DNA from: JAHEJE01 sp965216335 | GTDB taxonomy: Bacteria > Pseudomonadota > Alphaproteobacteria > Rhizobiales > Aestuariivirgaceae | NCBI GenBank assembly: GCA_965216335.1 | Contig: OZ244154.1 | Location: forward strand, 2,852,001 to 2,916,000 | DNA: 64,000 nucleotides | Direction of reading: 5' to 3' | In this document: piece by piece, positions 35,354-42,986 of the stretch | Layout: every line of letters begins with the position of its first letter | Position numbering within the stretch: position 1 is the first letter of the stretch | Program-made: the position numbers and the translations under genes | Notes under the pieces: model-generated | Told to the model about the DNA's origin: nothing | The model's input: only the letters and a program-made list of their open reading frames with translations | The model's database searches: none

Positions 35354-36781
35354 ATGCAGGGTGGATCTGAAAAGACCGACCCGCCGGCAAACGCAAGGGC
35401 TGGTCGCATTGACATCAAGCGGCCGACCGCACCTCGCCCGCAGGCCGTTGACGATGCTTCTAGCGCCGCCCTGTTGGCGCTGCTGCGAATGGAAGCCGAA
35501 GCGCGCAAAATCGACGACCCCAAACAGCTGATTCATCTGATCGCCAACGAAACACGAAAGCTGATCCGGGCTCGGCAGGTCTTCTTGCTCAAGCGTTCCC
35601 GAGGCCGCGTCCTTCGCATTCAGGCGATCTCCAGCGTCGATGTTGTAGACCGCAACACCCCGCTCGTTCGCTGGATCGAACGCATTGTCGGGCGCCTTGC
35701 ATCGGACACGGGGCTGCAAGACATTAAGGAGTTTGCGCTTCCCGCCTATTGTGATGACGACGACGAGGAGGTCGCAACCTACCCGTTCCGCAATTTCCTT
35801 TGGGCGCCGCTGAAATTGCGTGACGATACGGTGTTCGCCGGATTGCTTGTGTCGCGCGAACAGGTCTGGTTGGAGGCGGATACTGTTGTCGTCCGCCGTC
35901 TGACAGATTGCTTTGCCCATGCCTGGTCGGCTCTGTCCGGTGCCAAATCGCTGCGGCGCACTGGTCTTGGCGCCCGTTACCTGTGGCTCTTGGCAGCGGT
36001 ATTAGTGGCAGGAGCGATGGCGCTTCCAATCCCGATGACCGCCCTTGCGCCAGCGGAAATCGTGCCGAAGCATCCATATATCGTCACGGCACCGATTGAT
36101 GGTACGGTCCGTGAAGTGGTGGTGCGGCCAAACGCTCCCGTCAAGGTTGGCGATCAACTGGTCCAGATTGAGGACATTGAGCTCCGCAATGAGTTGCAAC
36201 TGGCCGAGAACCAGGTGCTCGTCGCGCAATCGCAGCTCAAGCGATCGTCACAGGCCGCATTTGACGATCCCGAGGCAAGGCGGGAACTGCGGATCGCCAT
36301 GTCGGAACTGGAGCTCCGCCGGACCGAGCGTGACTATGCCCGCGACCGTCTGTCGAAAGTCTCCATCACGGCAACCACCACTGGCCTCGCCGTGTTTGGT
36401 AGCGTGCAGGAATGGGCCGGCAGACCTGTCAGGACCGGCGAACGCATCATGCAAATCGCAGATCCTGACAAGGTTGAAGTCCGGGTCCGATTGCCGGTGT
36501 CTGATGCACTGGTGCTCAAGCAAGGCGCGAAAATGAAGCTCTACCTGGACTCAGACCCGTTACATCCGGTAACGGCAGTCCTGACGCAGGCAGGGCATGA
36601 AGCATCGGAGGATGAAACCGGTACGCTTTCATACCGCCTGACCGGTGAGCTCGATGACCAAGCCGCGCTGCCCAGAATCGGCACCCGCGGCACAGCCCAA
36701 GTCTATGGTGAAGACACCGCATTGTTCTTCTATCTGTTCCGCAAGCCGATCATGGCCGTGCGCCAACATCTCGGATTGTAG
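35354..36781 (+). CDS. GAF-domain / transmembrane / HlyD-like adaptor fusion
   Basis: The 475-aa product joins two modules rarely found together. Residues about 40-190 form a cytoplasmic GAF-like domain (ANETRKLIRARQVFLLKR, then FRNFLWAPLKLRDDTVFAGLL). A single membrane helix lies at about 209-230 (YLWLLAAVLVAGAMALPIP). The periplasmic part is an HlyD-type adaptor: lipoyl-like half (APIDGTVREVVVRPNAPVKV), coiled-coil hairpin (about 280-340), second half (SITATTTGLAVFGS) and a beta barrel. There is no Sec signal peptide, and the helix should place the C-terminus outside. The gene starts 2 bases after the preceding adaptor and ends 2 bases before the next gene. The GAF part may sense a ligand or another subunit and gate export; that is inference. 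Confidence 0.85.
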   Translation: MQGGSEKTDPPANARAGRIDIKRPTAPRPQAVDDASSAALLALLRMEAEARKIDDPKQLIHLIANETRKLIRARQVFLLKRSRGRVLRIQAISSVDVVDRNTPLVRWIERIVGRLASDTGLQDIKEFALPAYCDDDDEEVATYPFRNFLWAPLKLRDDTVFAGLLVSREQVWLEADTVVVRRLTDCFAHAWSALSGAKSLRRTGLGARYLWLLAAVLVAGAMALPIPMTALAPAEIVPKHPYIVTAPIDGTVREVVVRPNAPVKVGDQLVQIEDIELRNELQLAENQVLVAQSQLKRSSQAAFDDPEARRELRIAMSELELRRTERDYARDRLSKVSITATTTGLAVFGSVQEWAGRPVRTGERIMQIADPDKVEVRVRLPVSDALVLKQGAKMKLYLDSDPLHPVTAVLTQAGHEASEDETGTLSYRLTGELDDQAALPRIGTRGTAQVYGEDTALFFYLFRKPIMAVRQHLGL

Positions 36782-36783
36782 TC

Positions 36784-38907
36784 GTGCAGCCGCCCGGCGA
36801 ACCTGTCCCGCTCCCGCCGTTGCGCCAAGATCTGCAATTGCTGGAAGGCGCACACACGATAACCGGGCGTCCGACTTGGCTGATCTTTGATCCGGTACGT
36901 CATAGCTACTTTCAGGTCGACCAGCGCAGCTACCGGCTTTTGTGCCTATGGCACGAATGCCGGGACAGTCAGGAGCTTCTGGCAAAGGCCAGCGCCCGGG
37001 AAGGGGTGCACGACGCCGGCCAGACCCTGGCTGAACTGTTGCTGTTCATTGAGCAGAACCATCTTGTCCTTGAAGCAGCAAACGGCTGGCGTCACTACGC
37101 TGAAAGTGCAGCACGCCAAAAGCGCAGCTGGGCATCCTGGTTTGTCCACAGCTATTTGTTTTTCAGGATTCCCTTGGTGCGTCCGCATCGCTTCCTGCGC
37201 CGGGTCGTGCCATGGATTGCCCCGCTGTTCTCCTGGCCAACGTTTATCCTGCTGTCTGTTCTCGGTTTGCTGGGTATCTATTTGACAGCCCGTCAATGGG
37301 ACGAGTTCACGAACACTTTTCCAGACTTTTTCAACGTCGAAGGCATTCTGTTCTATCTGCTCGTCCTCATTGGCATCAAGATCGTTCACGAACTGGCACA
37401 CGCTCTCACAGCAGCGCACTTTGGCTGCCGGGTTCCGACCATGGGCGTGGCGTTTCTGGTCATGTTTCCGGTGTTGTATACCGATGTAACCGATGCCTGG
37501 CGGCTTCAATCCAGGCGCCAGCGCATACTGATTGGCGCCGCCGGCATGATTGCCGAACTGGTTCTGGCCGCACTGGCGACATTTGCCTGGGCATTCCTGC
37601 CCGTCGGCACGGCAAAGTCTCTGGCCTTTGTCGTGGCGACCTTGAGTTGGGTGCTCAGTCTTGCCATCAACCTCAATCCGTTGATGCGGTTCGACGGTTA
37701 CTATCTGCTGTCCGATGCGCTCGGTATCGAGAATCTGCAGAGCCGTGCATTTGCGCTGGGCCGTTGGAAGTTGCGGGAATGGCTGTTCGGGTTGGGGCTC
37801 GAACCGCCTGAGAGACTTCCGCACGGCATGACTGGAACGTTGATCGCATTTGCCTGGGCAACCTGGGTCTACCGGTTCTTTCTTTTCATCGGTATTGCGT
37901 TGCTCGTCTACTACCTGTTTTTCAAAGTGCTGGGTTTGCTGCTGTTCGTCATCGAAATCATTTGGTTCATCGGTCGGCCGGTTTGGTCGGAAATAAAGGA
38001 GTGGATCGCCATGCGCAATGAACTGATCAGGTCACCGCGCGCCTATGTATCCGCAACGGTCGCCGTCGCAGCGGCGGTTCTTTGCATTATCCCCTGGACA
38101 ACCTCAGTCGATGTGCCGGCCGTGATCGAGACGCGGACTTACGAAAGGCTGCACCCTGTTGCGGCCGCCCGCATTGAGAGCGTGAGTGCCCGTCCCGGTC
38201 AGCAGGTGAGCGAAGGGCAGGTGTTGCTGACATTGCATGCACCTGACCTTGAGAAAGAACTGAAGATCACCAGGACCAGATTGCAACTGGTCGAGCAACG
38301 GCAAATCCGGGCAGTAGCGGACAACAAGGATCGGGCCCAGGTCATCGTACTCGAGCGTGAACGCCAGCTCTTGCTGGATCAGGTCGCTGGACTGCAGGCC
38401 CGGTTGAACCAGCTCGTGTTGCGGGCACCCTTCGCAGGCCGCCTGGTTGACCTGGCCCCCAACCTGCACATCGGCCGATGGGTCGCGCGGGATGAGGTGT
38501 TGATGACGGTCGTCGACGACACCGGATATGTCGCCCGAGGCTATCTGGCTGAATCGGATCTTTGGCGTATTAATTCTGGTGCCGAGGGCACCTTTGTTCC
38601 AGATGACGTGCAGCGCTCAAGCGTGCCGATTATCGCCCGCGATATAGCCATCGCGAACAGCCCGGTCCTGGACATCAGCTATCTGGCTTCTCACTATGGC
38701 GGACCGATCGCCGTTCACGTCAATGTGGAGGAGGGCGTCGTACCTCTGGAATCGCAGTACCTGGTGACACTGGACCTTCCGGAACACGATATCCCCGGAC
38801 TGCCGGTGCAGCGCGGCCTGGTCAAGTTGGAGGGAAAGCCTGAAAGCATCCTCGCGCGCGTCTGGCGCCGTACCTTGCAGGTGCTGGTGCGCGAAAGTGG
38901 GGCATGA
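36784..38907 (+). CDS. PqqD-like / M50 metalloprotease-like / HlyD-like fusion membrane protein
   Basis: The 707-aa product begins at GTG, 2 bases after the previous stop. Residues about 15-95 look PqqD-like (ITGRPTWLIFDPVRHSYF). A polytopic site-2-protease (M50) core follows. It has HELAH at 202-206 and the third-ligand motif NPLMRFDGYYLLSD with its aspartate near residue 304, so a zinc site appears intact. More membrane helices extend to about residue 435. The C-terminal ~265 residues are an HlyD-type adaptor: first lipoyl half (AAARIESVSARPGQQVSEGQ), hairpin (about 480-540), second half (LRAPFAGRLVDLAPNLHIG) and a beta barrel. M50-HlyD fusions are known from peptide-export loci; I infer that this is the inner-membrane core of the giant-protein exporter. 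Whether it cleaves substrate is unknown. No ABC ATPase follows it. Confidence 0.85.
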   Translation: MQPPGEPVPLPPLRQDLQLLEGAHTITGRPTWLIFDPVRHSYFQVDQRSYRLLCLWHECRDSQELLAKASAREGVHDAGQTLAELLLFIEQNHLVLEAANGWRHYAESAARQKRSWASWFVHSYLFFRIPLVRPHRFLRRVVPWIAPLFSWPTFILLSVLGLLGIYLTARQWDEFTNTFPDFFNVEGILFYLLVLIGIKIVHELAHALTAAHFGCRVPTMGVAFLVMFPVLYTDVTDAWRLQSRRQRILIGAAGMIAELVLAALATFAWAFLPVGTAKSLAFVVATLSWVLSLAINLNPLMRFDGYYLLSDALGIENLQSRAFALGRWKLREWLFGLGLEPPERLPHGMTGTLIAFAWATWVYRFFLFIGIALLVYYLFFKVLGLLLFVIEIIWFIGRPVWSEIKEWIAMRNELIRSPRAYVSATVAVAAAVLCIIPWTTSVDVPAVIETRTYERLHPVAAARIESVSARPGQQVSEGQVLLTLHAPDLEKELKITRTRLQLVEQRQIRAVADNKDRAQVIVLERERQLLLDQVAGLQARLNQLVLRAPFAGRLVDLAPNLHIGRWVARDEVLMTVVDDTGYVARGYLAESDLWRINSGAEGTFVPDDVQRSSVPIIARDIAIANSPVLDISYLASHYGGPIAVHVNVEEGVVPLESQYLVTLDLPEHDIPGLPVQRGLVKLEGKPESILARVWRRTLQVLVRESGA

Positions 38908-38944
38908 CGCTCTCGGCCCGGACCCAGGACTCTTCGGTCAGGCT

Positions 38945-39184
38945 CTAGTTGCAGGACTTCGCCATCGCCGTGTCCAGGTCGCGATAGCATTTCCAATCCG
39001 ATGCACAGAACACGCGCTCCATTTTGGAGAATGACATGATGGCGCTGCCTTTCCGGCACTTCACGATAACTTCCAACACCGGCCCGAGATCCTTGACGGC
39101 TTCCACCCGCGCTTTGGTATCGACGAATTCGGGATAGTAGGTGAAGCTCGTCGCAGCGGTCGCGACCAGGAGAATATTAATCAT
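38945..39184 (-). CDS. Small secreted cysteine-containing protein, function unknown
   Basis: This 79-aa ORF begins MINILLVATAATSF, a short hydrophobic N-terminus that could be a signal or anchor. The mature part has four cysteines in a C-terminal half that reads LEVIVKCRKGSAIMSFSKMERVFC and then KCYRDL. This pattern resembles small uncharacterised proteins I recall from Rhizobiales, but I cannot name a family. It converges on the exporter operon with 37 bases between stops and lies upstream of the ABC exporter gene on the same strand. The short length keeps confidence moderate. Confidence 0.55.
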   Translation of the reverse strand: MINILLVATAATSFTYYPEFVDTKARVEAVKDLGPVLEVIVKCRKGSAIMSFSKMERVFCASDWKCYRDLDTAMAKSCN

Positions 39185-39317
39185 TCATTTGCCACCTGTG
39201 CCAGATTGAACCAGTTGAACGGCCTCAATCGGCTAAGCAGCAATAATGGAACCAGAATCTTTAGAGCCAATCGCCTGATCGGCTTGGTTTCTCGCTCGGG
39301 ATGAACCGAAAGGCGCT

Positions 39318-41126
39318 TTATTTGGCGGAGAACTGCAGCTGGGCCAGCCTCGCGTAGAGCCCGTCGTCCTGCAGCAAGGCGTCATGCGTACCCGAAGCTA
39401 CCGACTGGCCGTTCTCCATCACGATGATACGGTCGGCGTTACGCACCGTGCCCAGCCGGTGGGCAATGACCAGAGTTGTACGCTGGCGCGAAAGCTGGTC
39501 CAGCGCGTCCTGAACCAGCCTTTCGCTTTGCGAGTCCAAGGCGCTTGTTGCCTCATCGAGCAGGAGGATCGGTGCATCGGACAACACAGCCCGGGCAATA
39601 GACAATCGCTGTCTTTGGCCGCCGGACAATGTCAAGCCACGTTCTCCCACCCAGGTATCAAAACCATCCGGCAGCTTGTCAACGAACTCATCGACATGCG
39701 CCGCCTTGGCGGCTGACAGAATCTCGTCGCGAGTCGCATCCGGCCTTCCGAAGCGAATGTTGTCCAGTATCGTGCCGGAGAAGATCACCGTGTCCTGAGG
39801 AACCAGAGCCATGGCTTTGCGCAGCACGTCCGGATCGATATCACGGATGTCGATATCCGCAATGTTCACCGAACCGGCCGTCACGTCGTAGAATCGCAGC
39901 AACAGACTGAATACTGTCGACTTGCCGGCCCCTGACGGTCCGACAAGCGCAACGGTCTCACCTGGGGCAATATCCAGGCACAGGTTGTCCAGCGCGACGC
40001 TGTCAGGTCGCGACGGATATGTGAAACTAACCCCGTCAAAGCGGATTGCCCAGTCGTCCTGAGCGGGCAATGCCTTGGGAGTTGAAGGCGCTACGATGTT
40101 TTGCTGGCTGTCGAGCAGCTCGGAAAGCCGTTCGGCTGCTCCGGCTGCCAGCTGCACCTCCCCCCAAACCTCCGAAAGAGAACCCAGCGCCCCCGCCGCA
40201 AACGCCGTGTACAGCACGAACTGCCCCAATGCACCGCCCGTCATGCGGCCCGCGAGCACCTCCTGGGCGCCGAACCAAAGCACGGCGACGACCGACCCGA
40301 ACGCCATGAAGATGATCGCTGCCGTCAGAATGGCGCGCGCAACTGTACGCTTCCGGGCGGCATCGAACGCTTCGGATGTGGCCTTGGAGAACTGCTTCCA
40401 AATACGGGTTTCCTGGACATAGGACTGTATGACGGCAATCGCATCCAGGGATTCCTGAGCCAACGCCGCAGAATCCGCCAGTGCGTCCTGCGCCTGCCGT
40501 GACAGCCCTCTTACCCGCCGCCCGAATATGACCAGCGGAACAATGATCAGCGGCAAAGCCAGCAATGTCAGGCCCGACAGCTTTGGACTTGTGATCACCA
40601 TCATCACAATGGCGCCCGCCAGCAGCACCAGGTTGCGCAATGCTACCGACGCTGTCGAACCGAACATCGACTTGATCTGTGTCGTGTCTGCGGTCAGCCG
40701 CGACATGAGCTCACCGGTGCGCATACGCTCGTGGAACTCCGGACTGAGTACGATCAGGCGAGAGAAAACAGCATCGCGCACGTCGGCCACCACACGTTCG
40801 CCCAGCCACGTGACGAAGTAGAATCGAGCTGCGCTTGATAGAGCCAGGACAGCGACAACGATCAGCATCATTCCGAAATACTGATTAATGAACTGGGCGC
40901 TGGCACTGGAAAAGCCATGGTCGATCACCCTGCGCACGGCCAAAGGAACTATGAGCGTCGCTGCTGCGGCCATCAGCAGGCTGATCAAGGCCAAGACCAA
41001 CTGCATCCTGTAACGAAAAACGAAGGGCGCCAGGCGTTTCAAAGGCTGCAGATCGCGCGTGCCGGCACGTTGCGGCTCTCGCAGAGAAGCTTTTGGCTTT
41101 GAAGTCACGCTCTCGGTGGTACTCAT
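39318..41126 (-). CDS. ABC exporter, fused permease/ATPase (MsbA-related, type found across alphaproteobacteria)
   Basis: The 602-aa half-transporter has six membrane helices (about residues 35-330) with the exporter motif ELMSRLTADTTQIKS. One ABC domain follows: Walker A GPSGAGKST, Q-loop ALVPQDTVIFSGTI, signature LSGGQRQRLSIARA, Walker B ILLLDEATSALD and H-loop VIAHRLGTV. It should homodimerise and export lipid or another hydrophobic substrate. In related genomes, as I recall them, this gene sits beside rpmE, as here, so I read it as part of the conserved core and not as the missing ATPase of the giant-protein exporter. The location does leave that possibility open. The start MSTTESVT is the first ATG of a 43-residue cytoplasmic N-terminus. 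Confidence 0.9.
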   Translation of the reverse strand: MSTTESVTSKPKASLREPQRAGTRDLQPLKRLAPFVFRYRMQLVLALISLLMAAAATLIVPLAVRRVIDHGFSSASAQFINQYFGMMLIVVAVLALSSAARFYFVTWLGERVVADVRDAVFSRLIVLSPEFHERMRTGELMSRLTADTTQIKSMFGSTASVALRNLVLLAGAIVMMVITSPKLSGLTLLALPLIIVPLVIFGRRVRGLSRQAQDALADSAALAQESLDAIAVIQSYVQETRIWKQFSKATSEAFDAARKRTVARAILTAAIIFMAFGSVVAVLWFGAQEVLAGRMTGGALGQFVLYTAFAAGALGSLSEVWGEVQLAAGAAERLSELLDSQQNIVAPSTPKALPAQDDWAIRFDGVSFTYPSRPDSVALDNLCLDIAPGETVALVGPSGAGKSTVFSLLLRFYDVTAGSVNIADIDIRDIDPDVLRKAMALVPQDTVIFSGTILDNIRFGRPDATRDEILSAAKAAHVDEFVDKLPDGFDTWVGERGLTLSGGQRQRLSIARAVLSDAPILLLDEATSALDSQSERLVQDALDQLSRQRTTLVIAHRLGTVRNADRIIVMENGQSVASGTHDALLQDDGLYARLAQLQFSAK

Positions 41127-41311
41127 GCAATCTCGATCCGCAGTTCATCGCCAAGCAGATGTTCTATGCTTTTGAGAACACGGTGGCCAGCCCTAAGACG
41201 CTTGCGGGCCAATTCGCTCTCATGTATAACGCCGCACCGATATCAGGAATTCTTCGAAACTTTGTCGCGGCCGATTGATTTGCGGTTGACGGCAGCCAAA
41301 TGAGACAACCC

Positions 41312-41533
41312 ATGAAAAGCGACACCCATCCCGATTACCACACCATCAAAGTCGCCATGACCGACGGCACCGTCTTTGAGACCCGCTCGACCTGGGGCAG
41401 CGAGGGCGACACTTTGACACTCGACATCGATCCAACGACGCATCCGGCATGGACCGGCGGCAACCAGCAGCTTGTCGACCGAGGAGGCCGCGTCAGCCGC
41501 TTCAACAAGAAGTTTGGATTCCTGCAGAAGTAG
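41312..41533 (+). CDS. rpmE: 50S ribosomal protein L31
   Basis: The 73-aa product matches L31 along its length: MKSDTHPDYHTIKVAMTDGT, then RSTWG, LDIDPTTHPAWTGG and GGRVSRFNKKFG. It lacks the CxxC zinc-binding pairs, as is usual for alphaproteobacterial L31. I chose ATG 41312, which gives the standard length; an in-frame ATG at 41300 would add four residues. A strong terminator lies 22 bases after the stop. It is divergent from the ABC exporter and convergent with rcdA. Confidence 0.96.
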   Translation: MKSDTHPDYHTIKVAMTDGTVFETRSTWGSEGDTLTLDIDPTTHPAWTGGNQQLVDRGGRVSRFNKKFGFLQK

Positions 41534-41555
41534 TCCGACGTCGCGCAGAATTCAG

Positions 41556-41584
41556 AAAAGCCCCGGTATGGCCGGGGCTTTTTT
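41556..41584. terminator. Bidirectional rho-independent terminator between rpmE and rcdA
   Basis: AAAAGCCCCGG (41556-41566) pairs perfectly with CCGGGGCTTTT (41572-41582) around a 5-base loop. A T-run follows on the + strand and an A-run precedes the stem, so it can serve both rpmE (+) and rcdA (-). Confidence 0.92.
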
Positions 41585-41624
41585 AATCTTCGGTTGTGGG
41601 CATACGGGCTATCAACTATGTCGC

Positions 41625-42182
41625 TCACCCGCTGGCTTCTTTTCCCTGTGCGCCGCTGGCAAAGACTTGCTGCAGTCTGTCAACCTGACTGGCGACGGGA
41701 TTCATTGCCTGGTCGCCGTAGTCGTTCCGATTGTTGATCATCTCTTCCATGCGCAGTATGCGTTGGTACAGAGCCAGGCTGCGCGCGATCAGTGCCTTCA
41801 GGCCGTCCGGCAACTGCTCGCTTCCGGCAACTTCACCACCCTCGCCGATTTCGTCAAGGTTGATCCGCTGCTTTTCGTTGATAGCGTCCGCCTCCGTCAG
41901 TTCTCCGGCACTCACCGCCCGTTGCAGAAGAAGCCAGGACGCCAGTTGCATAAGGCGAGTCGTCAGTCGCATGCTCTCTGTTGCATAGGCGATCGAGCCA
42001 TGGCGATCGAGGTCTCTGGCGTCACCACGTCCAGGGCCATCCAGATAGTTGGCTGTCTCCTCAACCAGACCCATACCCTCCTGAAAAACCTTGTTGAATT
42101 GGTCGGAATTGGCGAAGCGCGCCATGAAATCGATAAGGGTTTCCGAATTGGAGTTCGCCTTGCCGTTGTCCAAACCTGTCAT
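41625..42182 (-). CDS. rcdA: Regulator of CtrA degradation, RcdA (DUF1465)
   Basis: The 185-aa helical protein matches DUF1465/RcdA: LVEETANYLDGPGR, then YATESMRLTTRLMQLASWLL followed by LQRAV, and a C-terminal helix around LYQRILRMEEMI. In Caulobacter RcdA is an adaptor with CpdR and PopA that brings CtrA to ClpXP at the pole. A longer frame exists (to 42266), but ATG 42182 has AAGGA at the right distance upstream and starts at the conserved part. The C-terminal tail (from NRNDYGDQAM) is polar and probably disordered, as in known RcdA. The adjacent DUF1192 gene on the same strand is separated by its own terminator, so rcdA should have its own promoter in the 382-base gap. Confidence 0.9.
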   Translation of the reverse strand: MTGLDNGKANSNSETLIDFMARFANSDQFNKVFQEGMGLVEETANYLDGPGRGDARDLDRHGSIAYATESMRLTTRLMQLASWLLLQRAVSAGELTEADAINEKQRINLDEIGEGGEVAGSEQLPDGLKALIARSLALYQRILRMEEMINNRNDYGDQAMNPVASQVDRLQQVFASGAQGKEASG

Positions 42183-42564
42183 TTTTATGTCCTTCATGTC
42201 CGCCGCTTGGGCATGCCAGTTGATGTTGTTCGGCATCGCCGGACCAAAATGGCGCAATGCCCGCATTCACACCACCCGGTGCAATTCCGATGCCAACATA
42301 CAATGGCAGCTGCAAGCTGGCAAAGGTTGGTCTGAAACAAAAAAAGAGCCGCGGAAACCGCGGCTCAAAGTCTAACAGGGAGGCGTCAAACAGAGTGACA
42401 GGAGCCACTCGTCAAATCCAGATCACTGGATTACGTTAACCACTATATGGCCTGACCCTTACCAAATAGTTAACAAGATTCATTTTGACGCAAGTTTGAC
42501 AGAAATTGGAAAGGATGGATTGAATAAATTAATAAAAACAAATAGTTAGTGACATCGAAATTTT
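42183..42564. other. Intergenic region upstream of rcdA with terminator and GTTAAC motifs
   Basis: This 382-base gap holds no gene. It contains the terminator of the DUF1192 gene (42336-42366). An AT-rich stretch (about 42430-42560) carries two GTTAAC hexamers (42435-42440 and 42469-42474). On the minus strand the second reads as TTAA, seven bases, then GTAA, one mismatch from the CtrA consensus TTAA-N7-TTAA. The promoter of rcdA should lie here. Confidence 0.5.
42336..42366 (-). terminator. Rho-independent terminator of the DUF1192 gene
   Basis: On the minus strand GAGCCGCGG pairs with CCGCGGCTC around TTT (42346-42366) and is followed by a run of T (A-run 42336-42345 on the + strand). It lies about 200 bases past the DUF1192 stop and separates that gene from rcdA. 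Confidence 0.88.
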
Positions 42565-42756
42565 TCAATCTCGCTTGAAGAATGACTCTGCGGCAGCTTT
42601 GCTCGTCTGCTTTGTGGCAATCTCCGCCTGATGTCTGGCAATTTCGTCCTGCAAAATGCTGATGCGTTTTCCCAGTTCTTCCAGCGAACAGGCCGAAAGG
42701 TCATCCCCGACACTGATACTTGCCGGCAAAAGCCTGTCCTCGTCGCCATCGGTCAT
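42565..42756 (-). CDS. DUF1192 family small protein
   Basis: The 63-aa product fits DUF1192: an acidic N-terminus with a central motif ISVGDDLSACSLEELGKRI. A short coiled coil follows (LQDEIARHQAEIATKQTSK), and the end is AAAESFFKRD. The function is unknown; the family is confined to alphaproteobacteria and usually sits between a quinone oxidoreductase and rcdA, as it does here. GGGAG lies upstream of the ATG. A second frame over the same bases is a shadow. Confidence 0.85.
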   Translation of the reverse strand: MTDGDEDRLLPASISVGDDLSACSLEELGKRISILQDEIARHQAEIATKQTSKAAAESFFKRD

Positions 42757-42986
42757 CCGGCCATCTCCCAGTCAAATGAGCATCACAAACACAGTGGCCC
42801 GTTGCCATGCTGCCATCAATAGCAACATATGTCTCATGGTAGCGACCAACAAACCGCCTTTTGTGAAAAACGTCAGCGGATCCGAGCTTTTTCACAATTT
42901 TTCGTCCAGCAAGCCTCTTTGTCAGGCCGTTCATGTCGGCTAACTTGCCTGACTCTTAGTACACGCAAAGATTGAGGAAATCAGTG

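Noticed and set aside
39318..41126. ABC exporter as the ATPase of the giant-protein secretion system
   Set aside because: It lies on the opposite strand, has the general MsbA-related layout and sits in a conserved block beside rpmE. A role is not excluded, but the sequence does not support assigning it.
41472..42335. 287-aa + strand frame across rcdA
   Set aside because: It runs antisense to a clear DUF1465 protein and across a strong terminator.
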